Positions 35,667 through 44,005 of a DNA stretch of 50,096 bases are shown here, piece after piece. The notes under the pieces are model-generated. The model was not told where the DNA came from. It was given only the letters and a program-made list of their open reading frames with translations, and did not search any database. The position numbers were made by a program, and so were the translations under genes. The stretch covers positions 1-50,096 of the forward strand of contig CAKZLO010000010.1 of NCBI GenBank assembly GCA_937127125.1, read 5' to 3'. The stretch is from an uncultured Ardenticatenia bacterium. GTDB taxonomy: Bacteria > Chloroflexota > Anaerolineae > 4572-78 > NAK82. Numbering within the stretch: the first letter of the stretch is position 1; the number at the start of each line of letters is the position of its first letter.

Positions 35667-36386
35667 TCATACAGCGTCCAGTTGAATCTCGATGCGCTTG
35701 TTAATGCGTCCTTTACTCTTGTAGTCTACCACGCGTACATGCCCTACCTCACGTGTGTTCGCTACGTGGGTGCCACCGTCGGCTTGCAAGTCCAACCCCA
35801 CAATCTCGACCGTACGCACTTGGGTGATGTGCGGTGGCAGCAAGTTGATTTTGGTGCGAATCAGGTCGGGTATGCGAAATGCCTCTTCGCGTGACAACAG
35901 CTGCACGCGCACTTCGCGGCCGGCGGATACTTCAATGTTCACCCGTTCCTCAGTCTCATGTACTAGCTCCTGGTGTAGAGTCTCGAACTCAAAGTCCATG
36001 CGGCCCCTGAGCGGTTCCATGTTGCCACCCGTGACCAGGGCACCATAGTCACGCCATACCACCCCGCACAGGATATGGAGAGCGGTGTGTGTACGCATTA
36101 AGCAATAGCGATATTCCCAGTCCAATTGACCTATCACAGGCGTCCCTGTCACTGGGAGTGTTCCCTCCAGAACGTGCCAGACGACCTCGCCATCGCGCTT
36201 AATTTGGGTGACAGGCAAGAGGCGACCGCCTATGACCAGCCAGCCGCGATCTGCTGGCTGGCCGCCTCCACCGGGGAAAAATGCGGTGCGATCCAATGCC
36301 ACAGCGTTTAGCTGAGGATGGAGATCAAGGACACAGGCCTCAAATTCTTTTATGTAGCTGTCGGTCTGGTACAACAAGATTGTCAT
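35667..36386 (-). CDS. Alanyl-tRNA editing protein, AlaX-M type
   Basis: This 239-residue protein is a free-standing editing-domain homologue of AlaRS that removes Ser or Gly from mischarged tRNA-Ala. It has the N-terminal glycine-rich PGGGGQPADRG segment and the zinc-site His100-x3-His104. In the second half of the zinc site the usual CGGTH reads DGGTH, with Asp203 in place of Cys and His207 retained. It has the usual AlaX-M size. The start overlaps the metallo-hydrolase gene by 47 bases. Its position before ileS suggests joint control of translational accuracy. Confidence 0.85.
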   Translation of the reverse strand: MTILLYQTDSYIKEFEACVLDLHPQLNAVALDRTAFFPGGGGQPADRGWLVIGGRLLPVTQIKRDGEVVWHVLEGTLPVTGTPVIGQLDWEYRYCLMRTHTALHILCGVVWRDYGALVTGGNMEPLRGRMDFEFETLHQELVHETEERVNIEVSAGREVRVQLLSREEAFRIPDLIRTKINLLPPHITQVRTVEIVGLDLQADGGTHVANTREVGHVRVVDYKSKGRINKRIEIQLDAV

Positions 36387-37221
36387 TCGATTTGGTCATC
36401 TCCTGGTATAATGCGCGCAGATTAGCATAATGGAGGTCTTGGACCATCCCGTTGAGGGAAATGCGAGATTTGCCGCACGACTCAATGTCCAGCTTGCGCA
36501 ACGCTTCTTCAATGTTCTGTCCTGCTCTGATGATCTCCCCTAAGCGCTGCTGAATCGTATTCAGGTAACGGATGTTGCTTTGTATTGCTTCTCGCACCTC
36601 GCCGCGCAGCAACACCTCACCGTGGCCTTGGATCACTGTGTCGATGCTTAGCTGCAGTAGAGTCTCCAAGGACCTTATGAAGTCCATATGGTTGCCCCCT
36701 ACAAAATAAGGGATAGGCATCATTGTGTCTGCTGCTATGAGTACTTTGTCCTCTCTAATGTATGCCACGATTGAGTCGGGGGTATGTCCCGGGGTTGGGA
36801 TCATTTGTAATGACTTGCCGCCTAGGTGAAGGCATAGTTCTCCCTCATCAAAGGTAATATCAGGTACCCGGATTGGCACATCGTCCTCGTCCGATGGCCG
36901 CCTGTCTCGGATCTGGCTTGTCCTCAACTTAAGCATATCCAGCATTGTCTGAGCGCATAGCTGGTGGCATACCAGTTGTACATTTTCGAAGAGGAAATTG
37001 CCGTTGGAGTGGTCTCCGTGCCAGTGCGTATTAACGAGGTAGCGGATGGGGCCACGACCCAATCCCTTAAGGAAGCTAAGCATTCCACGCGTTTCTTCTG
37101 GAAACGGTAAGGTGTCAAAAACCACGATACCCTCGCCCGTTATGACGGCTGTAGCAGTCACTTGGGCATACAGATCGCTGGTAAACACGTAAATGTCGTC
37201 TGAGACTCGTTCGCGTCGCAT
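36340..37221 (-). CDS. Metallo-beta-lactamase-fold hydrolase
   Basis: This 293-residue MBL-fold protein has HWHGDH, a later GHTPDS histidine, an AADTM aspartate and the final GHGEV histidine. It resembles the SoxH / quinoprotein relay family of cytoplasmic hydrolases. The start at 37221 follows GAGGTGA. Substrate unknown. It is part of the minus-strand operon: 96 bases after the Taq carboxypeptidase and overlapping the AlaX gene. Confidence 0.8.
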   Translation of the reverse strand: MRRERVSDDIYVFTSDLYAQVTATAVITGEGIVVFDTLPFPEETRGMLSFLKGLGRGPIRYLVNTHWHGDHSNGNFLFENVQLVCHQLCAQTMLDMLKLRTSQIRDRRPSDEDDVPIRVPDITFDEGELCLHLGGKSLQMIPTPGHTPDSIVAYIREDKVLIAADTMMPIPYFVGGNHMDFIRSLETLLQLSIDTVIQGHGEVLLRGEVREAIQSNIRYLNTIQQRLGEIIRAGQNIEEALRKLDIESCGKSRISLNGMVQDLHYANLRALYQEMTKSNDNLVVPDRQLHKRI

Positions 37222-37317
37222 ACTGCTTGGGTCACCTCTTAGGATGCTATCACGTCTGGTTAGCCGCTGCAGACTGCAGCGCATCGAGAAGGGAGTGCCA
37301 CCTGTAAGAGTTCAGGA

Positions 37318-38832
37318 TCAAAGAGCATACAGCTCCCCAAACTTCTGTTTAATGTAATCGATGTAGTTCTTAGCAGTGAGCTCGTTGCCTGTGACTCTGG
37401 CGACCAGTTCTGCAGGTGTATATTTGCGTCCATGTCGGTGGATATTTTGGCGCAACCAGTCCAGTAATTCACTAAAATGCCCTGTCGCAATCTGGTCTGC
37501 TAATCCACTAATGTCACGTTTCGCCTGGTCAAAGAATTGGACAGAGTACAAGTTGCCCAGTGAATAGGTGGGAAAATAGCCCAACATTCCACCAGACCAG
37601 TGCACGTCCTGCAATACACCCAGAGCATCATTAGGCGGTACAATGCCTAGGTATTCTTCCATTTTGGCGTTCCATGCCTCTGGTAGTTCGCGGATGTGTA
37701 CCCGTCGTTCCAACATGTCGTTTTCCAGCTCAAAGCGGATCATTATGTGTAGATTGTAAGTCACCTCATCGGCTTCGACACGGATAAAAGTGGGTTTTAC
37801 AGCATTAATGGCTTGATAGAAATCTTCGAAGTCAACATCGCCCATCTGCTCAGGAAACATTTGCTGTAGACGCGGAAAGTAGTGGTACCAAAAGGCCTGG
37901 CTACGTCCTATCAGGTTTTCCCATAGACGTGACTGCGACTCATGAATGCCCAGCGAGGCACCATCATCCAGGCCGGTGCGTTCTAGCGTCTTTGCCAGTC
38001 CCTGTTCGTAGAGACCATGGCCGCCCTCATGAATGGTGCCAAACAGAGCGGTTGGAAAATAGTTAGGGTCTAAGCGCGTGGTTAATCGCACATCGTCGAT
38101 CGAAAAGGCAGTAGTAAATGGATGGACCGACTTGTCCTGACGACCACGGTTGAAGTCAAACCCCATGTCGCGCAGGATGGCCAACCCGAAGTCCCACTGT
38201 TTTTGAATGTCCATAGGACGTCTCAGGATCGCATCATTCCCGAGCCTCGTCTGGCTTGCGATGGTTTTAACCAGCGGCACCAGTTCTGCTTTTAGGTTCT
38301 CAAACAGAGTGGCTACCTGCGCGGTCTTCATATCCGGCTCATACTGATCTAACAATGCGTCGTATAAGCGATCCTGGTATCCCAACGCTTCTGCAATTTG
38401 AATGTTCAGGTCCACAATCTTCTCAAGGTGAGGTAAGAAGATCGCGAAGTCGGCCGCAGCTTTGGCCTTGGTCCATGCCTCATAAGCAAGTGTCGAGGCA
38501 CGCGCCAACTCGGCGACCAGAGCAGGGGGAATTCTGCGGGCTTTTTCGTAATCGCGCAACGTCACCCGTACCAAGCTAGCTTCATCCGAGTCATAATCCC
38601 ACTCGGCCGCCGGAGCACGCAACGCTTCCAACAGTTGTCCGATCTCGTCGCTGATGAACCAAACGTGCGCGGTTCGCTGCAGGGTGGCCAGCTGTTCTGC
38701 GCGCGCAACGGCACCGCCAGGTGGCATATACGTCTGTTGGTCCCACGACAACACAGCCGAAGCGCGATGCAAATCGCGGATCTCGCCCAGTCGGTGCCTG
38801 AGTTCTTGCAGCTCTTTTGGCTCATCTTTCAT
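37318..38832 (-). CDS. Carboxypeptidase Taq (M32 metallopeptidase)
   Basis: This 504-residue protein, the normal length for M32, has the zinc-binding motif HEGGH, the HPFTTAF segment, the ESQSRLWEN motif and IRVEADEVTYNLHI. These are the hallmarks of thermostable carboxypeptidase Taq, a cytoplasmic enzyme that trims C-terminal residues from peptides. ATG 38832 follows AGGTGG at a good distance. It is the first gene of a transcript that continues with the MBL hydrolase, AlaX and ileS. Confidence 0.92.
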   Translation of the reverse strand: MKDEPKELQELRHRLGEIRDLHRASAVLSWDQQTYMPPGGAVARAEQLATLQRTAHVWFISDEIGQLLEALRAPAAEWDYDSDEASLVRVTLRDYEKARRIPPALVAELARASTLAYEAWTKAKAAADFAIFLPHLEKIVDLNIQIAEALGYQDRLYDALLDQYEPDMKTAQVATLFENLKAELVPLVKTIASQTRLGNDAILRRPMDIQKQWDFGLAILRDMGFDFNRGRQDKSVHPFTTAFSIDDVRLTTRLDPNYFPTALFGTIHEGGHGLYEQGLAKTLERTGLDDGASLGIHESQSRLWENLIGRSQAFWYHYFPRLQQMFPEQMGDVDFEDFYQAINAVKPTFIRVEADEVTYNLHIMIRFELENDMLERRVHIRELPEAWNAKMEEYLGIVPPNDALGVLQDVHWSGGMLGYFPTYSLGNLYSVQFFDQAKRDISGLADQIATGHFSELLDWLRQNIHRHGRKYTPAELVARVTGNELTAKNYIDYIKQKFGELYAL

Positions 38833-38875
38833 AATATTATCCACCTAGGTCCCGTGAAGTGAACCCGAAAACACG

Positions 38876-38934
38876 ATGGTCTCTCTTCCTGGCTCTGGGG
38901 TGACCGAATACCCATTTCTCCACCCGGGGACCAT
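38876..38934 (-). other. Possible structured leader of the Taq operon
   Basis: ATGGTC (38876-38881) pairs with GACCAT (38929-38934), and inside it GGGTG (38898-38902) pairs with CACCC (38921-38925). It lies between the predicted promoter and the Taq start codon. I could not match it to a known riboswitch. Confidence 0.3.
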
Positions 38935-38958
38935 GCCTTTGACTGCAAAGCTCAAAAA

Positions 38959-38987
38959 ATTATACACCAATGGGATAAAAAAGAAAA
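38959..38987 (-). promoter_or_regulatory. Candidate promoter of the Taq-MBL-AlaX-ileS operon
   Basis: A perfect TATAAT lies at 38959-38964 on the minus strand, just after the terminator hairpin. The -35 (TTTTCT at 38982-38987) is weak. The predicted leader is about 120 bases. Confidence 0.4.
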
Positions 38988-39095
38988 GGTCGAAAAGCTA
39001 AACTTTCGACCTTTTGCATTTTCGTTTGTCCAGAGACCGGGGGAACGGGCCGCTCTCTGGACGGAAGAAGGAGATGCGCGAGGTACTCGCTTTTA
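38977..39095 (-). ncRNA. Candidate small RNA of unknown identity
   Basis: Reading on the minus strand there are three consecutive hairpins: GCGAG with CTCGC (39078-39090), a 9-bp stem GTCCAGAGA (39028-39036 with 39054-39062) and the terminator at 38984-39015. A TACAAT -10 lies at 39102-39107, without a good -35, giving a transcript of about 120 bases. No protein frame fits. It could instead be the 3' untranslated region of the thioesterase mRNA. The rest of 39096-39226 shows no gene. Confidence 0.4.
38984..39015 (-). terminator. Textbook intrinsic terminator
   Basis: AAAAGGTCGAAA (38984-38995) pairs perfectly with TTTCGACCTTTT (39004-39015), with an 8-base loop. On the minus strand it is followed by CTTTTTTATC, a clear T-run. 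It ends whatever transcript comes from the right. Confidence 0.85.
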
Positions 39096-39226
39096 TTTAA
39101 AATTGTAGAGCTATAGAGATTGGAGCACATCAGCCATAAAGCCAATCCGTTGTATATCTTTATGCGCAAAGTGACTGATACGCACAGACGCTTACTAGGC
39201 CAAATGGCGGATAGTACATCCCCACG

Positions 39227-39685
39227 CTATCGCCTGAGACTGGCCCAAAATGCCTGCCAGTCTGGTGGCAAACGCACCGGTCGCCCAGCTCTATCAATAC
39301 ATATATGCATGGTGGCGCCGGTCGCTAGACACTCGCCGGTTTCTGCATCTACCACCTCGTATTCGAAGTCCACTTGCCGGCTGCGGACTTTGCTTACCCG
39401 CACCCGCACCGTCACCGCTTGGTCATAACGTGCGGGTGTGGCAAAACGCAAATGTAGTTCGGTGACGGCCAGTCCGTATCCTGCGCGCTCAAGGTCGGCA
39501 TAGGGTTTCCCGTATTGGCGCGACAGGGCGCTACGCGCCTCCTCCAACCATGGGACATAGGCACTATGGTGGACGATGCCCATTTGATCAGTCTCGGCAT
39601 ATCGCACATGGAAGGTGACCTCGGCGGCCCAACCGCTGTTGATGTCAAGTGCATGTTCATCCGGCTTAGTCAGAGTGAGTATCAC
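39227..39685 (-). CDS. Acyl-CoA thioesterase, YbgC/4HBT hotdog family
   Basis: This ~152-residue hotdog-fold protein has the family motif RYAETDQMGIVHHSAYVPW with Asp in the catalytic position, then EEARSALSR and an end with VRLPPDWQAF. It hydrolyses acyl-CoA thioesters in the cytoplasm. The start is uncertain: GTG 39685 lies about 10 bases after AAAGGGG and avoids overlap with the divergent TPR gene; an upstream ATG at 39718 is possible. Confidence 0.85.
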   Translation of the reverse strand: MILTLTKPDEHALDINSGWAAEVTFHVRYAETDQMGIVHHSAYVPWLEEARSALSRQYGKPYADLERAGYGLAVTELHLRFATPARYDQAVTVRVRVSKVRSRQVDFEYEVVDAETGECLATGATMHICIDRAGRPVRLPPDWQAFWASLRR

Positions 39686-39753
39686 AATGCATTTGCCCCT
39701 TTCAGGATATGCTTTCATTATACTGCACAGGGCGCGGTTCATCAGAATCTACC

Positions 39754-41301
39754 ATGTTTGTTTGGCGAATCGTGGCAAGAGCGATTACTCTACGTTTTAT
39801 GTTCGATCTGCTGGTCCGTGTCTTGATCCACGTTAGGCCACGTCTGTCCTCAGTTTTAGCACTGGTGGTCGTGGCCTTGCACCCTATGCTAATCTCAAGG
39901 GCTACCTTACCCCCGCAAGATGCTGTCACGATGCTTTGGCAAGCAGCGGAGGAGCTTCGTGCCCTTAGATCTTACACCGGCGCGATTCAGGCGTATGAAC
40001 GGATAGCAGCTCTCTCACCCACTGATCCTGCTCCGTTGGTTGCTGTTGGCTATATCTATCTGGCTCAGCAAGAATGGCTGCTTGCAACGGATGCTTTCAA
40101 TCGCGCACTGGCACGTCGGATTGACTTTGGTTCCGCTTGGACTGGACTCGCGAGTGCTAGCTGGGCCCGGGGCGATCTTCATGCAGCTGTTACCCAGTGG
40201 CAAACCGCCTTGGAGTATCAACCTGATATGATGCAAGCGCGTTTGGGCCTTGCGCTGGGCTTCATTTACGAGGGGCAGTTGCACGAAGCTGCGACCACCT
40301 TGGCGGCTGGTGTGGCGATGTTGCAATCCGGTGCCTCGCTCCCGATCGAGCAGTCTGGTGCAATGGCTTCGGCGTATCTGTTGCGAGGAGCCATATTGGC
40401 GTTGGAGTCGCCAGTGGAAGCTCGGCGTGAGCTCTCCCTTATCGCGGACAATGCTCCCCAAGAGACGTTGGTGGCGCGCAATCACCTCGTAGAGGCGCTT
40501 GACCGTGCTGCCGCGGCCGATACGCCTGCCCAGGCAACCAAGTACATTGGGTTAGCCATAATGAAGGCCGAGCTGTGGCCACTGGCTCGTCTGGCGCTAA
40601 TGCGTGCCTACAGCCTACAGCCGGATGATGCAGAAACAGTGGCATCGTTGGGATATGTAGAGGCGATGATGGGCCTGGACCGTCCAGCTTGGGAACATCT
40701 CAGCACAGCAGTCGTTCTGCGTCCGCAGTGGTCACTTGCTCGCTTGTGGTTAGGCAGATACTGTCTACAGAATGGTCTGTTGTACCTATCTATCGCTCAG
40801 TTGCGTATGGCTTCCGCTTTAGAATTGTCCGATACGACAGCCTTGCTTGAATTATCCCGTGCTTATGTGAGTCTGGGCAATTATGCACAAGCGGAGCAGG
40901 CTCTGCTTGCTGCCGTGGAGCGGGCGCCCTATGATCTGGATGTCCGTCTAGCTCTGGTGAATTTCTATGCGGATAGCTTGTGGCACGTTGCCGATCGTGG
41001 GTTGGCTGCTGCCAAATCTGCTGCCGAGATGGCGCCTCAGGATGCTCGTGTACGCGACATGCTCGGATGGATGTACCTTCTGGCCGGAGATATGGATCAA
41101 GCTCGTCTGCATCTATTCAGTGCACTTGCGCTGAAGCCCGACCAAGCTAGCACTTACTACCATTTGGGCAAGTTTTACCTCGCATTGGGGTTTCAGGATC
41201 ATGCCCGTACAGCGTTTTGTCGTGCCGTTGATTTGGATAGTACAGGTCAGCTGCGCCCACGAGCTCTAAGAAGCCTCACCCAGCTGAACCAGACCAGTTA
41301 G
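39754..41301 (+). CDS. TPR-repeat protein with N-terminal membrane anchor
   Basis: This ~515-residue protein has a hydrophobic N-terminal segment (about 28-48 from ATG 39754) that may be a signal anchor, followed by about ten TPR-like helix pairs up to the C-terminus, for example YTGAIQAYERIAALSPTDP, LLATDAFNRAL, YAQAEQALLAAVERAP, and ARLHLFSALALKPD. TPR arrays bind proteins or peptides. No enzyme domain is seen. Start choice is uncertain; 39754 and 39799 lack clear ribosome sites. The stop overlaps the stop of the facing membrane protein by four bases. Confidence 0.75.
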   Translation: MFVWRIVARAITLRFMFDLLVRVLIHVRPRLSSVLALVVVALHPMLISRATLPPQDAVTMLWQAAEELRALRSYTGAIQAYERIAALSPTDPAPLVAVGYIYLAQQEWLLATDAFNRALARRIDFGSAWTGLASASWARGDLHAAVTQWQTALEYQPDMMQARLGLALGFIYEGQLHEAATTLAAGVAMLQSGASLPIEQSGAMASAYLLRGAILALESPVEARRELSLIADNAPQETLVARNHLVEALDRAAAADTPAQATKYIGLAIMKAELWPLARLALMRAYSLQPDDAETVASLGYVEAMMGLDRPAWEHLSTAVVLRPQWSLARLWLGRYCLQNGLLYLSIAQLRMASALELSDTTALLELSRAYVSLGNYAQAEQALLAAVERAPYDLDVRLALVNFYADSLWHVADRGLAAAKSAAEMAPQDARVRDMLGWMYLLAGDMDQARLHLFSALALKPDQASTYYHLGKFYLALGFQDHARTAFCRAVDLDSTGQLRPRALRSLTQLNQTS

Positions 41302-43313
41302 CTTGTCACTACCACTCTTCCGAGCTCAATAGGACCACCTGCCGACTGCATCGATGGGTAGAGATACATCCCAACCCAGAGACGATATTCCCCTGGCTCG
41401 ACCGTAATAGGCAGCGCCATCGTGTGGACATCTAGTAGCCTTTCCCCTTGTTTCCAGAGTGAGGTGGGGTAGTAGACGCCGCCCGGGCGGTGGTCACTCT
41501 GCGTGATGAGATTGCCTTCCTCATCTGTCAAGTGCACAAAAGTTGTGTAATCGTATTGGATCTCCTGCAATGGTTCCCAATAAAGCTGAACTATAACTGC
41601 ATTTCCGGGGTGTATTGCTGGAGGTGAGATGTCGTACCCTATCAAACGCACTAGGCCACTCAGCCGATCGTCTAACTGGTATTGGGGCACTCGATTCGCT
41701 GCCAATCCTACCACTTTCACTAACGGTGACATCTCTTCTTCGTTTTCCAGCTGCACCTTGACCTCCAACCCCTGCATCTGCTTGATCAAAAAAACTGGTC
41801 TGTTGCTGCCCATTGCCTCATCCAGCACTCCCCCGATGTCCTCATAGGCTGGATCGCCGACGATACGGGGAAAAAGCCCTAGCAGGTCACCTCGTTGGCC
41901 CTCCACATACTGATAGTACCATAACGGCATCATCTCATCTCGGTCATTGCTGATCAAGATCGCGCCAAATGGTATAGGACGCTGCAGTATGGGTTGCCAA
42001 AGCGTTGCAGCTGCATTGTCAGAGGAACGGTCGACTCGAGGCAGGTTTTGTATGAATGTCCACACTGGAAGTATCAGGCTGAGTAAAATGACCCCATGCC
42101 TTATGTGGTGGACTTTCATCTTGGATGCTGCGTCTGTCAGACTGACCAGGCCGATACCAATCAATGGGGTGATCAGCAGATATGATGGGATGTAGAGCAC
42201 TTCTACATCCCCAATGGCGTAGAGAAGGTTAAAAGCTACATAGGCCGTATAGCTTAACGCTATCAATATCAACCAAGGCCACCGGCGTCCCAACAACATA
42301 CGAGTCACCCCAATGAATGCCAGACAGATACCGATCAGTCCAAACTGCTTGTCTAGCAACTCCATCACTGTTTTTAGGTGAGCTGCCCATTCTGTCAGTT
42401 TGCTCGCTGAGGCAGCGCCCAGGCGCAAGTTTTCTGCGAAAGCAGCCCCCACTATGTGGTTCAGCATTCCGCGCCCAGTGTTTTCATAGAGCACCAGCTG
42501 CTGTTCTGGACTCAGAGTAAGGACAGTGTAAGGTACGTAGGGAGCCCGAAGTGGTAGATACAGATACAGGAGTAAAGGCAACAACACTCCAGCTGTGCCG
42601 ATCACTACAGTACGCCATAGGGTGTACCTTTGGGGGGATGACGGGGGGTTGCCACTGCTTGTCTGTCCTCGCCTGGACCATATGGCGCAGACTAATATTC
42701 CTGGTAGCAGTGCCAGGATGGTGCGGTGATGGGTCAGTGCCAGCCCAAAACCGATAGCAAGTGCTATAGTAAGACCTCGATAGTGAGGCATTTCCACCCA
42801 GCGTAAAAGAAGGAGAAGCAAGGATACCACGAAAAATGCATTGAGGGAGTATACCTCGGCGATGATCGCTTGACTCCAGAAGGTTTGGGTAACCGCGAAG
42901 GTAGCACTGGCTATCCCAGCAGCCATACGTGTCACCAAGGGTTCAACTCCACCTACTGTGCGCACAATAAGGTTTCGCACTAAAAAATAGCTCAACCCGA
43001 CCGTCAGGGAAGCCCAGAAGCATGAGAACAGGTTCATACGATAAGCTACATTTCCTATCGGCAGCAGATGGCTCCATAACCAACCAAGTATTACATAGAG
43101 GGGGTAGCCGGTAGGATGAGCGATCCCCAGGATATAGGGCACAAACTGAAACTCTCCGCTGTCGCCGAAAAGGACGGAAGGCGCGCATGTTGTCACGTAG
43201 AGCACTGCGCTGAGTACTGTCAAGCTCGTTGCAATGAGCTTGTCCGGCGAGGTGGCGCTGGATAATAAGGCCAAAACATCATGGATGAGACGCGGTTTGG
43301 GTGAACGAATCAT
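41298..43313 (-). CDS. DUF2723 (TMEM260-like) membrane glycosyltransferase
   Basis: This 671-residue protein has about eleven membrane segments in the first ~430 residues. The first outer loop contains GDSGEF and AHPTGYPLY, the signature of DUF2723, whose eukaryotic relative TMEM260 is an O-mannosyltransferase. The C-terminal ~140 residues form a soluble beta-rich domain (YWEPLQEIQYDYTTFVHLTDEEG, YPTSLWKQGE, GEYRLWVGMY) common in Chloroflexota GT-C proteins. It likely glycosylates exported proteins or lipids. ATG 43313 (not 43337) was chosen, as it lies at the predicted transcript start. Confidence 0.85.
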   Translation of the reverse strand: MIRSPKPRLIHDVLALLSSATSPDKLIATSLTVLSAVLYVTTCAPSVLFGDSGEFQFVPYILGIAHPTGYPLYVILGWLWSHLLPIGNVAYRMNLFSCFWASLTVGLSYFLVRNLIVRTVGGVEPLVTRMAAGIASATFAVTQTFWSQAIIAEVYSLNAFFVVSLLLLLLRWVEMPHYRGLTIALAIGFGLALTHHRTILALLPGILVCAIWSRRGQTSSGNPPSSPQRYTLWRTVVIGTAGVLLPLLLYLYLPLRAPYVPYTVLTLSPEQQLVLYENTGRGMLNHIVGAAFAENLRLGAASASKLTEWAAHLKTVMELLDKQFGLIGICLAFIGVTRMLLGRRWPWLILIALSYTAYVAFNLLYAIGDVEVLYIPSYLLITPLIGIGLVSLTDAASKMKVHHIRHGVILLSLILPVWTFIQNLPRVDRSSDNAAATLWQPILQRPIPFGAILISNDRDEMMPLWYYQYVEGQRGDLLGLFPRIVGDPAYEDIGGVLDEAMGSNRPVFLIKQMQGLEVKVQLENEEEMSPLVKVVGLAANRVPQYQLDDRLSGLVRLIGYDISPPAIHPGNAVIVQLYWEPLQEIQYDYTTFVHLTDEEGNLITQSDHRPGGVYYPTSLWKQGERLLDVHTMALPITVEPGEYRLWVGMYLYPSMQSAGGPIELGRVVVTS

Positions 43314-43320
43314 AAATTGA

Positions 43321-43350
43321 ATTATAGCATTGGCCATAAGGCGTTTACAA
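43321..43350 (-). promoter_or_regulatory. Promoter of the DUF2723 gene, leaderless
   Basis: On the minus strand TTGTAA (43345-43350), an 18-base spacer and TATAAT (43321-43326). The predicted start falls at about 43314, one base from the A of the ATG at 43313. No ribosome site exists. Confidence 0.65.
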
Positions 43351-43491
43351 TGTCCAAACGTGTTTTCCTTGTGAAACCAGAAGCGCGCCGTCCATCACCA
43401 CGCCGGCTGGTTGTTCAAATATGGGGTGCCTCTGAGTGGATAACCCTAATAGGATCTTGTTGTCATCTCTTGCTGCCGTGCAGGGATTGTC

Positions 43492-43559
43492 CGGTGTAGG
43501 CGACAGTGTCACCAGTCTCTGCGTAGCGAATTTTCCCCTACTGTTCTCCGGCTACACCG
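43492..43559. other. Long nested inverted repeat in a gene-free region
   Basis: CGGTGTAG (43492-43499) pairs with CTACACCG (43552-43559) and, inside, ACAGT (43503-43507) pairs with ACTGT (43540-43544). It is upstream of the promoters on both strands and thus may be a regulatory site, a fold of a longer RNA, or a remnant of a mobile element. Not identified. Confidence 0.4.
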
Positions 43560-43635
43560 CGCCCAGGATAACCAACAACATTGCAGTACTCGTAGCGATA
43601 CCAAAACAAACCTTGAAAACGATCCGAAAAAACTC

Positions 43636-43664
43636 TTGACGTAATAGCAAACTGTTGATATAAT
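43636..43664 (+). promoter_or_regulatory. Strong promoter with no protein gene downstream
   Basis: TTGACG (43636-43641), a 17-base spacer and TATAAT (43659-43664) miss consensus by one base. The predicted start is near 43671. It overlaps palindromes GTGT-ATA-ACAC (43670-43680) and ACATTCGAATGT (43679-43690). The next + strand gene, mraZ, is 740 bases away and has its own consensus promoter. Confidence 0.8.
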
Positions 43665-43670
43665 ATGTAG

Positions 43671-44005
43671 TGTATAACACATTCGAATGTTCCCTTTAGC
43701 ACCAGGGAACAGGCTGGTACGTTGATTGTTGAATACTCGCACGCTGCTGGCCGTTTCTACCTGGTGCAAGGCGATTTTCTCGTCTAGCCCTCCGTAGTTT
43801 GTGCTATCCCGCATCGATCACTGCCAAGTAGAACGCACCCGCAGCGTGGATCTCCGCAGACTTGTCCAATTGTTTTAACAATTTAGTTCTACACTGCGCA
43901 GATCCTCCACTTTGATCCCTTGCCTGTCGGTGAGTCACCGCCACATTTGTGGAGTGTGGTGGCGTCGGATTGCGCAACCGTAGGGTTGTAGAGCATTTCG
44001 ATGCT
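43671..44005 (+). ncRNA. Candidate large structured RNA
   Basis: No convincing reading frame exists on either strand. Starting from the strong promoter there are hairpins at 43688-43711 (7 bp), 43868-43883 (AATTGT with ACAATT), 43928-43940 (CGGTG-agt-CACCG), 43975-43988 (CAACC with GGTTG) and 43992-44005 (AGCAT-TTCG-ATGCT). A 7-bp pairing 43828-43834 with 43886-43892 crosses a stem 43846-43859 with 43894-43910, which would be an H-type pseudoknot. The core sequences of tmRNA, RNase P, 6S and SRP RNA were not found. The 3' end is undefined; 44006-44287 shows further weak inverted repeats and no gene. Confidence 0.4.

Noticed and set aside
38876-38934. Resemblance to cobalamin or SAM riboswitch parts in the Taq leader
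   Set aside because: Only short fragments match; the required conserved core boxes are not present.
43740-43790. Minus-strand resemblance to the SRP RNA core (CAGG ... GAAA ... AGCAG)
   Set aside because: The bases flanking the tetraloop do not pair and the conserved asymmetrical loop is absent.
43509-43814. 101-codon open frame on the minus strand in the gene-free region
   Set aside because: Unusual composition, no ribosome site, no recognisable domain, and it crosses the strong promoter on the other strand.
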